In this document: one piece after another, positions 16,719 to 24,624 of the stretch
Position numbering within the stretch: the stretch's first letter is position 1
How the letters are laid out: each line of letters opens with the position of its first letter
DNA from: Alphaproteobacteria bacterium
GTDB lineage: Bacteria; Pseudomonadota; Alphaproteobacteria; ATCC43930; Allostellaceae
Direction: 5' to 3'
DNA: 33,693 nt
Assembly: GCA_020852355.1 (NCBI GenBank)
Contig: JADZBA010000419.1
Coordinates: 1-33,693 of the forward strand
Program-made: the position numbers and the translations under genes
Notes under the pieces: generated by a model
The model's input: only the letters and a program-made list of their open reading frames with translations
The model's database searches: none
Told to the model about the DNA's origin: nothing

Positions 16719-16748
16719 AGTATGGCGGCGATTTCCCGCGGCTGACAA
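16719..16748 (-). promoter_or_regulatory. Candidate sigma-70 promoter of the peptide ABC operon
   Basis: Read on the minus strand, TTGTCA (16743-16748) and CATACT (16719-16724) are separated by 18 bases. This matches five of six -35 and four of six -10 consensus positions. The predicted start point lies about 25 bases before the binding-protein ATG. Visual assignment only. Confidence 0.45.
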
Positions 16749-16783
16749 CACGCCTCTCGGCCGTGGCCTGGCCCGGCGCCGGC

Positions 16784-17503
16784 TCAGGCGGCGAGCGCCG
16801 CCTCGATCTCGGCGACGATCGCGGCGGCGGCGGCGCGCGGATCGGCGGCCTCCGTCACGGGCCGTCCGACCACGAGATAGTCGGCACCCGCGGCGATCGC
16901 GGCCGCGGGGGTGGCGACCCGCTTCTGGTCCTGGACGGCGGCGCCGGCCGGGCGGATGCCCGGCGTCACGATCAGTAGCCGGCTGCCGGCACGCGCGCGG
17001 ATCGCCGCCGCCTCCGTGCCCGCGGCGATGACGCCGTCGCCGCCGGCCGCCAGCACGATGTCGGCGCGGTCGAGCACGAGGTCCGCCAGCGGCCTCGTGA
17101 TACCGGCCGCGCGCAGGTCCGCCTCCTCGACGCTGGTCAGCAGGGTGACGAACAGCAGCTTCAGGGACGAATCCCCGCGCCCCTCGATCGCGGCTCGGCA
17201 GGTCTTGGGGTCGGCATGCACCGTCAGGAACGTGGCGCCGAGGCGGGCGACGCTCTCGACCGCCTTGCGCACCGTCTCGGGGATGTCGAGGAACTTCGCG
17301 TCGATGAACACGTGCTTGCCGTCCCCGGCGAGGCGGCGGACGAGGTCGATGCCGCCGGCGAACAGGAGCTGCAGCCCGATCTTGTAGAAGCTCGCCGCCG
17401 GGCCGATGCGCGCGACCATGTCCTCGGCGGCCGCGACGGTCGGCAGATCGAGGGCGACGATCAGGCGGTCGCGGGTGGGGATCGGGCGGTGCGGCGCGGG
17501 CAT
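16784..17503 (-). CDS. pyrF: Orotidine 5'-phosphate decarboxylase
   Basis: A 239-residue TIM-barrel enzyme that converts OMP to UMP, the last step of de novo UMP synthesis. Active-site residues are all present: Asp19 in IVALDLP, Lys41 in FYKIGLQL, and the catalytic Asp68-x-Lys70-x-x-Asp73 set in [28 protein letters not shown] and [12 protein letters not shown] (phosphate-binding region with the usual Arg) follow in order. Length fits group I bacterial PyrF. The start at 17503 has CGGAGAGAC upstream. It lies 49 bases after the stop of the ferredoxin-type reductase and may be cotranscribed with it. Confidence 0.97.
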   Translation of the reverse strand: MPAPHRPIPTRDRLIVALDLPTVAAAEDMVARIGPAASFYKIGLQLLFAGGIDLVRRLAGDGKHVFIDAKFLDIPETVRKAVESVARLGATFLTVHADPKTCRAAIEGRGDSSLKLLFVTLLTSVEEADLRAAGITRPLADLVLDRADIVLAAGGDGVIAAGTEAAAIRARAGSRLLIVTPGIRPAGAAVQDQKRVATPAAAIAAGADYLVVGRPVTEAADPRAAAAAIVAEIEAALAA

Positions 17504-17552
17504 CTCGGGGTCTCTCCGGGCTGGGGCTGCGCCTTGTCACCCGGTCGACGGC

Positions 17553-18554
17553 TCATGGCAAGGGCGTGGCCGGGCGGAAGGCGTCCGCGTGGATGAAGGC
17601 CGGATCGACGCCGGCTGCCGCCAGCGCCGCGGTCAGCGCCGCGATCATGGCGGGCGGGCCGGCGGCATGGACGGCGAGGCCGTCGGTGGCGTCCCGCAGC
17701 GTCGCCATCGCGAGATCGACTGCGGTGCGGGCGCCGTGGGCGGATCCGCCGGGATCGCCGAGCGCGACGTGCCAGCGCAGGCACGCATGGCGCGCGGCCA
17801 GCCGCTCGATGTCGGCGAGGCCGTAGAGCTCGGCCGGATCGCGGGCGCCGACGCACAGATCGACGAAGCGTCCCGGGCAGGCGGCCAGGGCGGCGCGGGC
17901 GATCGCCAGCATCGGGCCGAGGCCGGTGCCGCCCGCCACCAGCAGCAGCGGGCCGCGGTGTCGCCGCCGCAGGTGGGCGCGGCCGAAGGGACCCTCGACG
18001 GTGACGGGATCACCGGCTCGCGCCGTCGCGACGGCATGGGCGCCGGCGCTGCCCGGGCCGGCGTCGCGGATGTGGAAGACGAGGCCGGGATCGCCCGGCA
18101 GCGAGGCCAGCGAGAAGTCGCGGGCGGCGTGGCCCGCGAATCCCAGGGTCGCGTACTGGCCGGGCAGGAAGGCGAGACCGCCCGCCGGTGGCGCCAGGGT
18201 CACCGCCGCGGCGGCCGGGGTCAGCGGCGCGACGGCGACGACCGTCGTCGCGAAGCGGCGGGGCGACGGCGGCGACGGATCGTCGGCCACGAGGTCGATC
18301 GCGACGTCGCCTTGGGCCCGGGCGCGACAGGCGAGGGCCATGCCGGCGGCACGCTCGCCCGCCGTCAGGGCCGCCGGCGAGCAAGGGTCGTGTGCGACCG
18401 TCCCCCGGACGACGGCCACCCGGCAGGCGCCGCAGATACCGGAGCGGCAGCCGTGCGGCAGGTCCGCGCCGGCGCGCAGCGCCGCCTGCAGCAGCGTCTC
18501 GTCCGGCCGCAGCGCGATCGGCGCCGCCCGGCCGGCGATTCGGAGGGTCGCCAT
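17553..18554 (-). CDS. 2Fe-2S ferredoxin/FAD/NAD(P)H oxidoreductase
   Basis: A 333-residue electron-transfer protein with three domains. An N-terminal plant-type 2Fe-2S domain has ligands Cys36, Cys41, Cys44 and Cys76 (CRSGICGAC and ALACRA). An FAD domain has RDFSLAS (145-151) as the flavin-binding signature. A C-terminal NAD(P) domain has LLLVAGGTGLGPML (203-216). The order ferredoxin-FAD-NAD matches reductase components of oxygenases (phenol hydroxylase, benzoate dioxygenase types) and the CDP-deoxyhexulose reductase group. It would pass electrons from NAD(P)H to a partner enzyme, but no oxygenase or dehydratase is adjacent, so the partner is unknown. The start at 18554 opens directly on the ferredoxin strand. 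Confidence 0.88.
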   Translation of the reverse strand: MATLRIAGRAAPIALRPDETLLQAALRAGADLPHGCRSGICGACRVAVVRGTVAHDPCSPAALTAGERAAGMALACRARAQGDVAIDLVADDPSPPSPRRFATTVVAVAPLTPAAAAVTLAPPAGGLAFLPGQYATLGFAGHAARDFSLASLPGDPGLVFHIRDAGPGSAGAHAVATARAGDPVTVEGPFGRAHLRRRHRGPLLLVAGGTGLGPMLAIARAALAACPGRFVDLCVGARDPAELYGLADIERLAARHACLRWHVALGDPGGSAHGARTAVDLAMATLRDATDGLAVHAAGPPAMIAALTAALAAAGVDPAFIHADAFRPATPLP

Positions 18555-18585
18555 GGCGGGCACTCTAAGGGGGGTCGGGAGAAAC

Positions 18586-18616
18586 AAAAACGCCCGGCCG
18601 GGGGCGGCCGGGCGTT
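18586..18616 (-). terminator. Intrinsic terminator of the PuuD-like gene
   Basis: An 11-bp perfect stem pairs AACGCCCGGCC (18589-18599) with GGCCGGGCGTT (18606-18616). On the minus strand the stem runs into TTTTTGTTTC, a good U-tract. It lies about 185 bases beyond the stop codon of the PuuD-like gene and just upstream of the reductase start, so it separates the two transcripts. A second, weaker 7-bp hairpin (GAGCGGC at 18636-18642 with GCCGCTC at 18654-18660) lies in the same 3' region. Confidence 0.8.
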
Positions 18617-18799
18617 CGAGGGGCGAGGAGGTCGAGAGCGGCAGGGGGGAGGCGCCGCTCTCATCGCCGTGTCGCGACCGACAGGGAGAGACGATCGCGT
18701 GACGAAAAGATTAATGCCGCCGCCCGGCCGTCAGGTCCAACGCATCTCTTGCAATTCTGGCATGCAAACGCGGAATGCCGGCGCTCGAATGTCCGCCGC

Positions 18800-19582
18800 T
18801 CAGGCGGCCCGTGCCGGCAGTGCGTGGCGCCGCCGGGCGCGGGCGCGCACCGCATCGGCGAACGCCTCGAAGATGCGCACGCTGTAGGGATTCTCCCGGG
18901 GCTTGTATTCGGGGTGCCATTGCACGCCCATCACGAAGCCGGGGGAGGACGGCATGGAGACCGCCTCGATGGTGCCGTCGGGCGCCGTCGCCTCCACGAC
19001 CAGCGGCCGGGCGACGCGGTCGATCGCCTGCTGGTGCAGGGAGTTGACGACCAGCTCGTCGACGCCGAGCAGGCGCTGCAGCGTCCCGCCCCGGGTCAGC
19101 GTGACGGCGTGCGCGGGGCCGTAGTTGCGGTCCATGTCCGGCGAGCGGACCGAGCGGTGGTCGAAGCGGCCGGGCACCGTCTGGACGCGCTGCGTCAAGG
19201 TGCCGCCCAGCGCCACGTTGAGCTCCTGGATGCCGCGGCAGATGGCCAGGATGGGCAGCCCCTCCTCGACGGCGGTGCGGATCAGCGGCAGCGTCGTGGC
19301 GTCGCGCTTGGGATCGTGCAGGTCGGGGGTCTCGCTCTCGCCGCCCTCGTAGAGATGCGGCTCGACGTTGGACGGGCTGCCCGTCAGCATGAGCCCGTCG
19401 AGGCGCTGCACCAGGTCGTGCAGGTCGATGGCGGTGCCGGCGGCCGGGATCAGCAGCGGCAAGGCGCCCATCCAGGTCATGGCGTCGACGTAACGCTCGT
19501 TGACGCAGTGGAAGTGCGCGTAGCGGACGAATCGGATGCAGGAGGGCACACCGACGACGGGTGGGCTCGCGGGCAGGGTCAT
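18800..19582 (-). CDS. Gamma-glutamyl-gamma-aminobutyrate hydrolase family protein (PuuD-like, class I glutamine amidotransferase fold)
   Basis: A 260-residue protein of the peptidase C26 family. The nucleophile elbow is LAICRGIQELN with Cys115, and the His/Glu pair is His223 and Glu225 in GVQWHPEYK. LDGLMLTGSPSNVEPHLY (61-78) is a hallmark of the PuuD group, which cleaves gamma-glutamyl amides such as gamma-glutamyl-GABA in putrescine degradation. No PuuA, PuuB or PuuC gene is nearby, so a different gamma-glutamyl amide may be the substrate. The start at 19582 was chosen because upstream in-frame codons lack conserved sequence and would extend into the divergent gene. It has its own terminator at 18586-18616. 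Confidence 0.88.
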   Translation of the reverse strand: MTLPASPPVVGVPSCIRFVRYAHFHCVNERYVDAMTWMGALPLLIPAAGTAIDLHDLVQRLDGLMLTGSPSNVEPHLYEGGESETPDLHDPKRDATTLPLIRTAVEEGLPILAICRGIQELNVALGGTLTQRVQTVPGRFDHRSVRSPDMDRNYGPAHAVTLTRGGTLQRLLGVDELVVNSLHQQAIDRVARPLVVEATAPDGTIEAVSMPSSPGFVMGVQWHPEYKPRENPYSVRIFEAFADAVRARARRRHALPARAA

Positions 19583-19706
19583 GGGCCGGGTCTCTTCGAG
19601 AGGTATCTCAGCCGGAAAGGTAATGGCGCGGGACAAGTTCGCGATCACGCCGCCGTTAGATTTCGTATCATTGCATGGAACGCGCCAGAGGGGGAGTTCT
19701 TCCAGG

Positions 19707-20453
19707 ATGCTGCGGGCGATTGCGACCACATGTCTCGCGGCGGCGCTGGTGACGGCGCCGGGCGACGGCCCGGCGGCGGCGCAGGTGCCGGTCGACACGG
19801 CGCTGGTGCTGGTGGTCGATTCCTCCGGCAGCATCGACGAGGGCGAGTTCCGCCTGCAGAAGGAAGGGATCGCCGCCGCGGTGACCAGCCCTCGGGTGCT
19901 GGCCGCGGTCGCGAGCGGCCCCTTCCGGCGGCTCGCGGTCGCCTACGTGGAATGGGGCTCGCCCGGCGGCGCCGAGACGGTGGTCGGCTGGATGCTGGTC
20001 GAGGATGCGCGCTCGGCCGCGGCGTTCGCCGACGCGGTGGTCGCCGCTCCGCGCTCGGCGCAGAGCTACAACGCCATCGGCGACGCCATCGACCATGCCG
20101 CCCTCCTGCTGTCGCGCTGTCCCTGCGAGGCGACGCGCAAGGTCGTCGATCTCTCGGGCGACAACGCCGACATGCGCAGCCTCAACCCCGTCGCCGCGGC
20201 GCGCGACGCCGCCGTCGCCCGCGGCGTCACGGTGAATGCCCTCGCGATCCTCGAGAACGACCGCATCGGGCCGACCGGACGGCCCTGGCTCGTCGAATAC
20301 TACGAGCGCGCGGTGATCGGCGGCCCGGGCGCCTTCGTCGTGGCGGCGCGCGACCGCGCCGACTTCACCCGCGCGCTGCTCGACAAGATGGTGCTGGAGG
20401 TGGCCGGAGCGGCCCTGCCCGGCCCGTCGGTCGCCGCGACTCCTTCCCGCTGA
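19707..20453 (+). CDS. Exported von Willebrand factor A domain protein (DUF1194)
   Basis: A 248-residue protein with a signal peptide (MLRAIATTCLAAALV, cleavage near AAA-Q26). Its single vWA domain carries an intact MIDAS motif DSSGSID (Asp38, Ser40, Ser42). Further blocks are FRRLAVAYVEWG, YNAIGDAIDHAA and KVVDLSGDNAD, a set I associate with DUF1194 proteins, which are common in Alphaproteobacteria and have no assigned role. It probably binds a divalent metal and a protein partner in the periplasm. The RpiR-type regulator gene starts 14 bases after its stop, suggesting cotranscription. It is divergent from the PuuD-like gene across 124 bases. Confidence 0.85.
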   Translation: MLRAIATTCLAAALVTAPGDGPAAAQVPVDTALVLVVDSSGSIDEGEFRLQKEGIAAAVTSPRVLAAVASGPFRRLAVAYVEWGSPGGAETVVGWMLVEDARSAAAFADAVVAAPRSAQSYNAIGDAIDHAALLLSRCPCEATRKVVDLSGDNADMRSLNPVAAARDAAVARGVTVNALAILENDRIGPTGRPWLVEYYERAVIGGPGAFVVAARDRADFTRALLDKMVLEVAGAALPGPSVAATPSR

Positions 20454-20467
20454 GCGCCGCGCCGCTC

Positions 20468-21349
20468 ATGGACATCGCGGCGGTCAGGGAACGGCTGGAG
20501 GCGGCCTATCCCGAACTCAGCCCGCAGCTTCGCGGGGCGGCCCGCTTCGTCCTGAAGGAGCCGGAAGCGGTGGCGCTCTACCCGCTGCGCGACGTCGCGG
20601 CGCGCGCCGGCGTCAGCCCGGCGACCCTGGTGCGCCTCGCCGCCCATCTCGGTTTCCGGGGCTACCGGGCCTTCCGCGACGTGCTGCGCGACGGGCTGCA
20701 TTCCGCCTCGGCGCGCTATTCCTCCCATGCCCAGAACCTGGTGGCGCGCCGCGGCCGCGGCGGCTTCGCCGCGGTGTGGCGGGCCGCCGGCGAGACGCAG
20801 GCGGCGAACATCGCGGCGATGCTGGGCGCGATACCGGCCGCCGACGTCGAGGCGGCCGGCCTGTGCCTCGCGCGCGCTCGCACCGTCCATCTGCTCGGCC
20901 TGCGCAGCAACTACGCGGCGACGTTCCATTTCCACTATGTTCTGCGCACGTTCATGCCGGGGGTCGTGCTGCTCGACGGCGGCCACGGCATGCTGATCGA
21001 CGAGCTCGCCGGCATCGGGCCGCGCGACGCGCTGCTCGCCATCAGCTACGACCCCTATGCGGCCGAGGCGGTGAAGGTGGCCCGCGCCGCCCGCGCGGCC
21101 GGCGCCAAGGTCGTCGCGCTGACCGACCAGAAGCTCTCGCCGATCGCGCAACTGGCCGACCATCTCTTCCTGGTGCCCACCGCCGGCGCCTCCTTCTACC
21201 AGTCGCTGGTGCCGACGATGACGCTCCTGGAGGCGCTGGTCTGCTGTCTGGTCGCCCGCGGCGGCCGGGCGGCGGTCGACCGCGTGGAGGCGGAGTTCCG
21301 CCGGCGCGAGGAGTTCGGCGTCTACTGGCGCGACGGCGACGCAGGATAG
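20468..21349 (+). CDS. MurR/RpiR-family transcriptional regulator
   Basis: A 293-residue regulator. The N-terminal helix-turn-helix spans about residues 38-65 (LRDVAARAGVSPATLVRLAAHLGF), typical of RpiR proteins. The C-terminal SIS sugar-isomerase-like domain spans about 125-265 (VHLLGLRSNYAATFHFHY, LLAISYDPYAAEAVKVARA, VVALTDQKLSPIAQLADHLF). SIS domains in this family sense phosphorylated sugars or other metabolites. It lies 14 bases after the vWA gene and directly upstream of the hotdog/ligase/binding-protein set, with palindromic sequence in the 88-base gap, so it is the likely regulator of that set. The ligand is unknown and need not be a sugar phosphate, because the downstream genes act on CoA-linked acids. 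Confidence 0.9.
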   Translation: MDIAAVRERLEAAYPELSPQLRGAARFVLKEPEAVALYPLRDVAARAGVSPATLVRLAAHLGFRGYRAFRDVLRDGLHSASARYSSHAQNLVARRGRGGFAAVWRAAGETQAANIAAMLGAIPAADVEAAGLCLARARTVHLLGLRSNYAATFHFHYVLRTFMPGVVLLDGGHGMLIDELAGIGPRDALLAISYDPYAAEAVKVARAARAAGAKVVALTDQKLSPIAQLADHLFLVPTAGASFYQSLVPTMTLLEALVCCLVARGGRAAVDRVEAEFRRREEFGVYWRDGDAG

Positions 21350-21372
21350 CCGCGCGGGCCACAATGCCGTTG

Positions 21373-21418
21373 ACGGAACAAATGTTTCAGACGAACGTGT
21401 CCGGCACATTCGTTCCGT
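21373..21418. promoter_or_regulatory. Nested dyad, candidate operator upstream of the hotdog/ligase set
   Basis: The gap after the RpiR-type gene contains an inner dyad, ACGAA-N-GTG-N5-CAC-N-TTCGT (21391-21413), with eight matched arm pairs. An outer inverted repeat pairs ACGGAACAAATG (21373-21384) with CATTCGTTCCGT (21407-21418), matching at 11 of 12 positions. TTGACG (21370-21375) could be a -35 element, though I see no convincing -10. No U-tract follows, so a regulator-binding role fits better than a terminator. Assignment to the neighbouring RpiR protein is inference. Confidence 0.5.
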
Positions 21419-21437
21419 AGAACATGCGAGGGCGGCG

Positions 21438-21863
21438 ATGACCGATGCGGCGCTGGACCGCTGGGTCGCGGAGATCGAGGTCAGGGTCGACAGCCACTAC
21501 GCCGACGGCGTCGTGTCGCTCGGCACCATCGTCGAGCTGTTCGGCATGGCAGGCACCAAGCTCGCCTACATGCTGGACGGCGACGGCGGGCTGATGCGCG
21601 CCTTCGAATCGGTGGAGTTCCTGGCGCCGGTCTATCACGGCGACTTCGTGCGCGTGACCGCGCGCCTGCTCGCGGTCGGCCGCACCTCGCGCCGGCGCGC
21701 CTACGAGGCGCACGTCGTCGCCCGCGGCTTCGGGATGGGCACCGAAAAGACCCATGGCGCGCTGCTCGACCCGCCGATCCTCGCCGCCCGCGCCGTCGGC
21801 ACCACGGTAACGCCGCTCGACCGGCAGCGGCTGACGCCGCCCGAGCTGCGCGGCCAGGGCTGA
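21438..21863 (+). CDS. Hotdog-fold protein similar to 3-aminobutyryl-CoA ammonia-lyase
   Basis: A 141-residue single hotdog-domain protein. The fold is seen as the central helix region (GTIVELFGMAGTKLAYML) followed by strands. The segment AFESVEFLAPVYHGDFV (68-84 region) closely resembles, from memory, the conserved block of 3-aminobutyryl-CoA ammonia-lyase (Kal) of lysine-fermenting bacteria, which removes ammonia from 3-aminobutyryl-CoA to give crotonyl-CoA. Length is near Kal's 125-145 residues. A MaoC-like hydratase or acyl-CoA thioesterase remains possible. The next gene, an acyl-CoA ligase, starts 16 bases downstream, which fits a CoA-thioester substrate. The ribosome site is GAGGGCGG. 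No fermentation genes are present nearby. Confidence 0.72.
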   Translation: MTDAALDRWVAEIEVRVDSHYADGVVSLGTIVELFGMAGTKLAYMLDGDGGLMRAFESVEFLAPVYHGDFVRVTARLLAVGRTSRRRAYEAHVVARGFGMGTEKTHGALLDPPILAARAVGTTVTPLDRQRLTPPELRGQG

Positions 21864-21879
21864 CCGAAGGGATCCGACG

Positions 21880-23508
21880 ATGCTCCGCCAGGCCGTCCTG
21901 GACCAGCCCGTCCCCTCCGTCGAGCATCGCCGCCGGGCGATCGAGGCGACGCCACTGCCGGCCAACATGGGGGCCCTGATCGATGCCGCCGCGGCGGCCG
22001 CTCCCGACCGGCTGGCCTGGAACTTCTTCGAGAGCGGCGAGACGATGACTTTCGCCGGGCTGCGGGTGGCGGTGAACCGGCTCGCCGCCGGCCTCGCCGC
22101 GGCCGGGGTGCGCAAGGGGACGCACGTCGCCGTCATGCTGCCCAACGTCGCCGCCTTCCCCTTGACCTGGCTGGCGCTGGCGCGGCTCGGCGCGGTGATG
22201 GTGCCGATGAACGTCGCCTACACGCCGCGCGAGATCGCCTACGTGGTCGAGGACGGCGACGTCGAGTGGGCGGTGGTCGACGCCACCTGCCTCGCCGGGT
22301 TCGCCCCGCCGCCGGGGCGCCTCGCGGCCGAGCGCATCTTCGTGGTCGGCGAGGCGACGCCGGGCCACCGCGCGTGGGAGACGCTCGGGGACGGGCAGCC
22401 CGACGACTTCGCGGCGCCGGAGCCGGTCGGCCACGACGACCTGCTGAACATCCAGTACACCTCGGGCACGACCGGGCTGCCCAAGGGCTGCATGCTGTCG
22501 CAGCGCTACTGGCTGCAGGCCGGGCTGGTCAACGCGCGGCGCGACGGGCGCGACTACGAGCGGATCCTGGCGGCGACGCCGTTCTTCTACATGGACCCGC
22601 AGTGGCTGCTGACGATGGCGCTGTGGCTGCGCGCGACGCTGTTCGTGGCGCGCCGGCAGAGCGCCACCCGGTTCATGGGCTGGGTCCGCGAGCGCCGCAT
22701 CCAGTTCACCCTCTTCCCGGCCATCGTCGTCAAGCAGCCGCCGGATCTGCGCGACCCCGACAACGAGATCGTGCGGGTCAACGTCTACGGCCTGCCGAAG
22801 CACGAGCATGCGGAGCTGGAGCGGCGCTTCGACTTCGTCGCGCGCGAGGCCTACGGCATGACCGAGATCGGCTCGGGCATGTTCATGCCGATCGAGGCGG
22901 TCGACATGGTCGGCTCGGGTTCCTGCGGCATCCCCTCGCCGTTCCGCGAGGCGCGCATCGTCGGCGCCGACGGACGGCCGGTGCCGCCGGGCGGGGAAGG
23001 CGAGCTGGAGATCCGCGGGCCCGGGATGCTGCATGGCTACTACAAGAATCCCGAGGCGACCGAGGCCGCCTTTCATGACGGCTGGTTCCGCACCGGCGAT
23101 CTCTTCCGCCAGGACGCGCGCGGCTACTTCCACATCGTCGGGCGGATCAAGGACATGATCCGGCGCGCGGGCGAGAACATCGCGGCGCGCGAGGTCGAGG
23201 CGGTGCTGGGTGCCCTGCCCGAGGTCCGCGAGGCGGCGGTCGTGCCGGTGCCCGACCCCGTCCGCGGCGAGGAGGTGAAGGCCTATGTCGTGCTCCAGCC
23301 CGGGCTGACCCGCGACGAAGTGCCGCCCGAGCGCATCCTCGGCCATTGCGCCGCCGGCCTCGCGCGCTTCAAGGTGCCGCGCTACCTCGCCTACCGCGAC
23401 GCGTTTCCCAAGACGCCGTCGGAGAAGATCGCCAAGCGGCTCCTGGTGCAGGGCGAGAGCGACCTGCGGACGGACAGCTGGGACCGGGTCGAGGGTCGCT
23501 GGCGATAG
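21880..23508 (+). CDS. AMP-forming acyl-CoA ligase (ANL superfamily)
   Basis: A 542-residue adenylate-forming enzyme that activates a carboxylic acid with ATP and CoA. The P-loop-like A3 motif YTSGTTGLPKG is at 193-203; later motifs are EAYGMTEIG (A5), GWFRTGDL (A7) and GRIKDMIRRAGENIAAREVE (A8). The C-terminal A10 lysine is Lys516 in KTPSEKIAKRLL, where the usual glycine before the lysine is glutamate. The N-terminus resembles crotonobetaine/carnitine-CoA ligase (CaiC-like) and medium-chain ligases, so a short or amino-substituted acid is plausible. GAAGGGA precedes the ATG. It sits between the hotdog protein and a solute-binding protein, suggesting that it activates the imported compound. 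Confidence 0.93.
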   Translation: MLRQAVLDQPVPSVEHRRRAIEATPLPANMGALIDAAAAAAPDRLAWNFFESGETMTFAGLRVAVNRLAAGLAAAGVRKGTHVAVMLPNVAAFPLTWLALARLGAVMVPMNVAYTPREIAYVVEDGDVEWAVVDATCLAGFAPPPGRLAAERIFVVGEATPGHRAWETLGDGQPDDFAAPEPVGHDDLLNIQYTSGTTGLPKGCMLSQRYWLQAGLVNARRDGRDYERILAATPFFYMDPQWLLTMALWLRATLFVARRQSATRFMGWVRERRIQFTLFPAIVVKQPPDLRDPDNEIVRVNVYGLPKHEHAELERRFDFVAREAYGMTEIGSGMFMPIEAVDMVGSGSCGIPSPFREARIVGADGRPVPPGGEGELEIRGPGMLHGYYKNPEATEAAFHDGWFRTGDLFRQDARGYFHIVGRIKDMIRRAGENIAAREVEAVLGALPEVREAAVVPVPDPVRGEEVKAYVVLQPGLTRDEVPPERILGHCAAGLARFKVPRYLAYRDAFPKTPSEKIAKRLLVQGESDLRTDSWDRVEGRWR

Positions 23509-23541
23509 GGGCATTCACGGGGTGACAGGAGGGCAACGACC

Positions 23542-24609
23542 ATGACTTCGTTCCGCCGCAGACAGATCCTGAAGGGCGCGCTGGCGACGCTCGCCGCCGT
23601 CGCGCCGGCCACGGCCGCGCTGGCCCAGGCCGAGCCGCCCAAGCCGGCGCAGATCGTCATCAACGATTCCGGCGGCGCCATGCAGAGCGCCATGCGCCAG
23701 CTCTTCTACAGCGAGTTCGAGCGCCGCTACGGCATCAAGGTGGTGGCCACCAGCCCGGTCGACCTCGGCAAGCTGCAGGCCCAGGTGCAGACCGGCAACG
23801 TCGAGTGGACCGTCACCGAGATCGGCGGCGAGGACGCGATCCGCGCCGAGCGTTCCGGCCTGCTGGAGCGGCTCGACCTCAAGATCATCGACCTGTCGCG
23901 CTTTCCCAAGCATCTGCAGAATCGCGCCTACGTCTTTCCCAAGGCGGTCTACTCGACCGTGATGGGCTACCGCAGCGACGTCTTCAAGGAAGGCCAGCGG
24001 CCGAAGAGCTGGGCCGACTTCTGGGACGTCGCGAAGTTCCCGGGGCCACGCACGCTGCAGAACAGCCCGACCGACAACCTGGAGTTCGCGCTGCTCGCCG
24101 ACGGCGTCGCGGCGGACAAGCTCTATCCGCTCGACGTCGACCGCGCCTTCCGCAAGCTCGACCAGATCAAGAAGCACATCGCGGTGTGGTGGACCACCGG
24201 GGCGCAGTCGGCCCAGCTCCTGATCGACAAGGAAGCGGTCCTCGGCACGGCCTGGAATGGCCGCTACTACGCCGCGATCGCCGCGGGCGCGCCGCTGGTC
24301 ATGGAATGGAATCAGGGGTCGATCAAGGAATCCGCGTTCGGCATCCCCAAGGGGGCGAAGAACGCCTATTGGGGTCAGAAGTTCCTGGCTCTCGCCGCCG
24401 AGGCGGAGCCGCAGGGCAAGTACGCCGACATCATCGGCTATCCCGGGCTGAACCTCGACGCGACGAAGTTCACCGATCCGAAGATGATCCCCTACCTGCC
24501 GACCAGCCCGGACAACCTGCCCAAGCAGTTCTGGACGGACCTCGCCTGGTGGGCCGACAACGGCAACACCGTCAAGGAGCGCTGGTCGCGCTGGATGCTG
24601 CAGCAGTAG
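23542..24609 (+). CDS. ABC transporter substrate-binding protein (PotD-like, Tat-type signal)
   Basis: A 355-residue periplasmic binding protein of the extracellular solute-binding family 1/8 class, which includes polyamine-binding PotD. The N-terminus has a twin-arginine-like signal (RRRQILKGAL, hydrophobic core, cleavage near ALA-Q29). Typical blocks are VINDSGGAMQSAMRQLFY, WTVTEIGGEDAIRAE, PRTLQNSPTDNLEFALLADG and the C-terminal WTDLAWWADN. A strong AGGAGGG ribosome site precedes the ATG. It lies 33 bases after the ligase gene and ends 15 bases from a convergent gene, so no permease or ATPase follows. It may use a transporter encoded elsewhere. The ligand could be a polyamine, amino acid or carboxylate. 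Confidence 0.88.
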   Translation: MTSFRRRQILKGALATLAAVAPATAALAQAEPPKPAQIVINDSGGAMQSAMRQLFYSEFERRYGIKVVATSPVDLGKLQAQVQTGNVEWTVTEIGGEDAIRAERSGLLERLDLKIIDLSRFPKHLQNRAYVFPKAVYSTVMGYRSDVFKEGQRPKSWADFWDVAKFPGPRTLQNSPTDNLEFALLADGVAADKLYPLDVDRAFRKLDQIKKHIAVWWTTGAQSAQLLIDKEAVLGTAWNGRYYAAIAAGAPLVMEWNQGSIKESAFGIPKGAKNAYWGQKFLALAAEAEPQGKYADIIGYPGLNLDATKFTDPKMIPYLPTSPDNLPKQFWTDLAWWADNGNTVKERWSRWMLQQ

Positions 24610-24624
24610 CGCCGCGGCCCGGCG

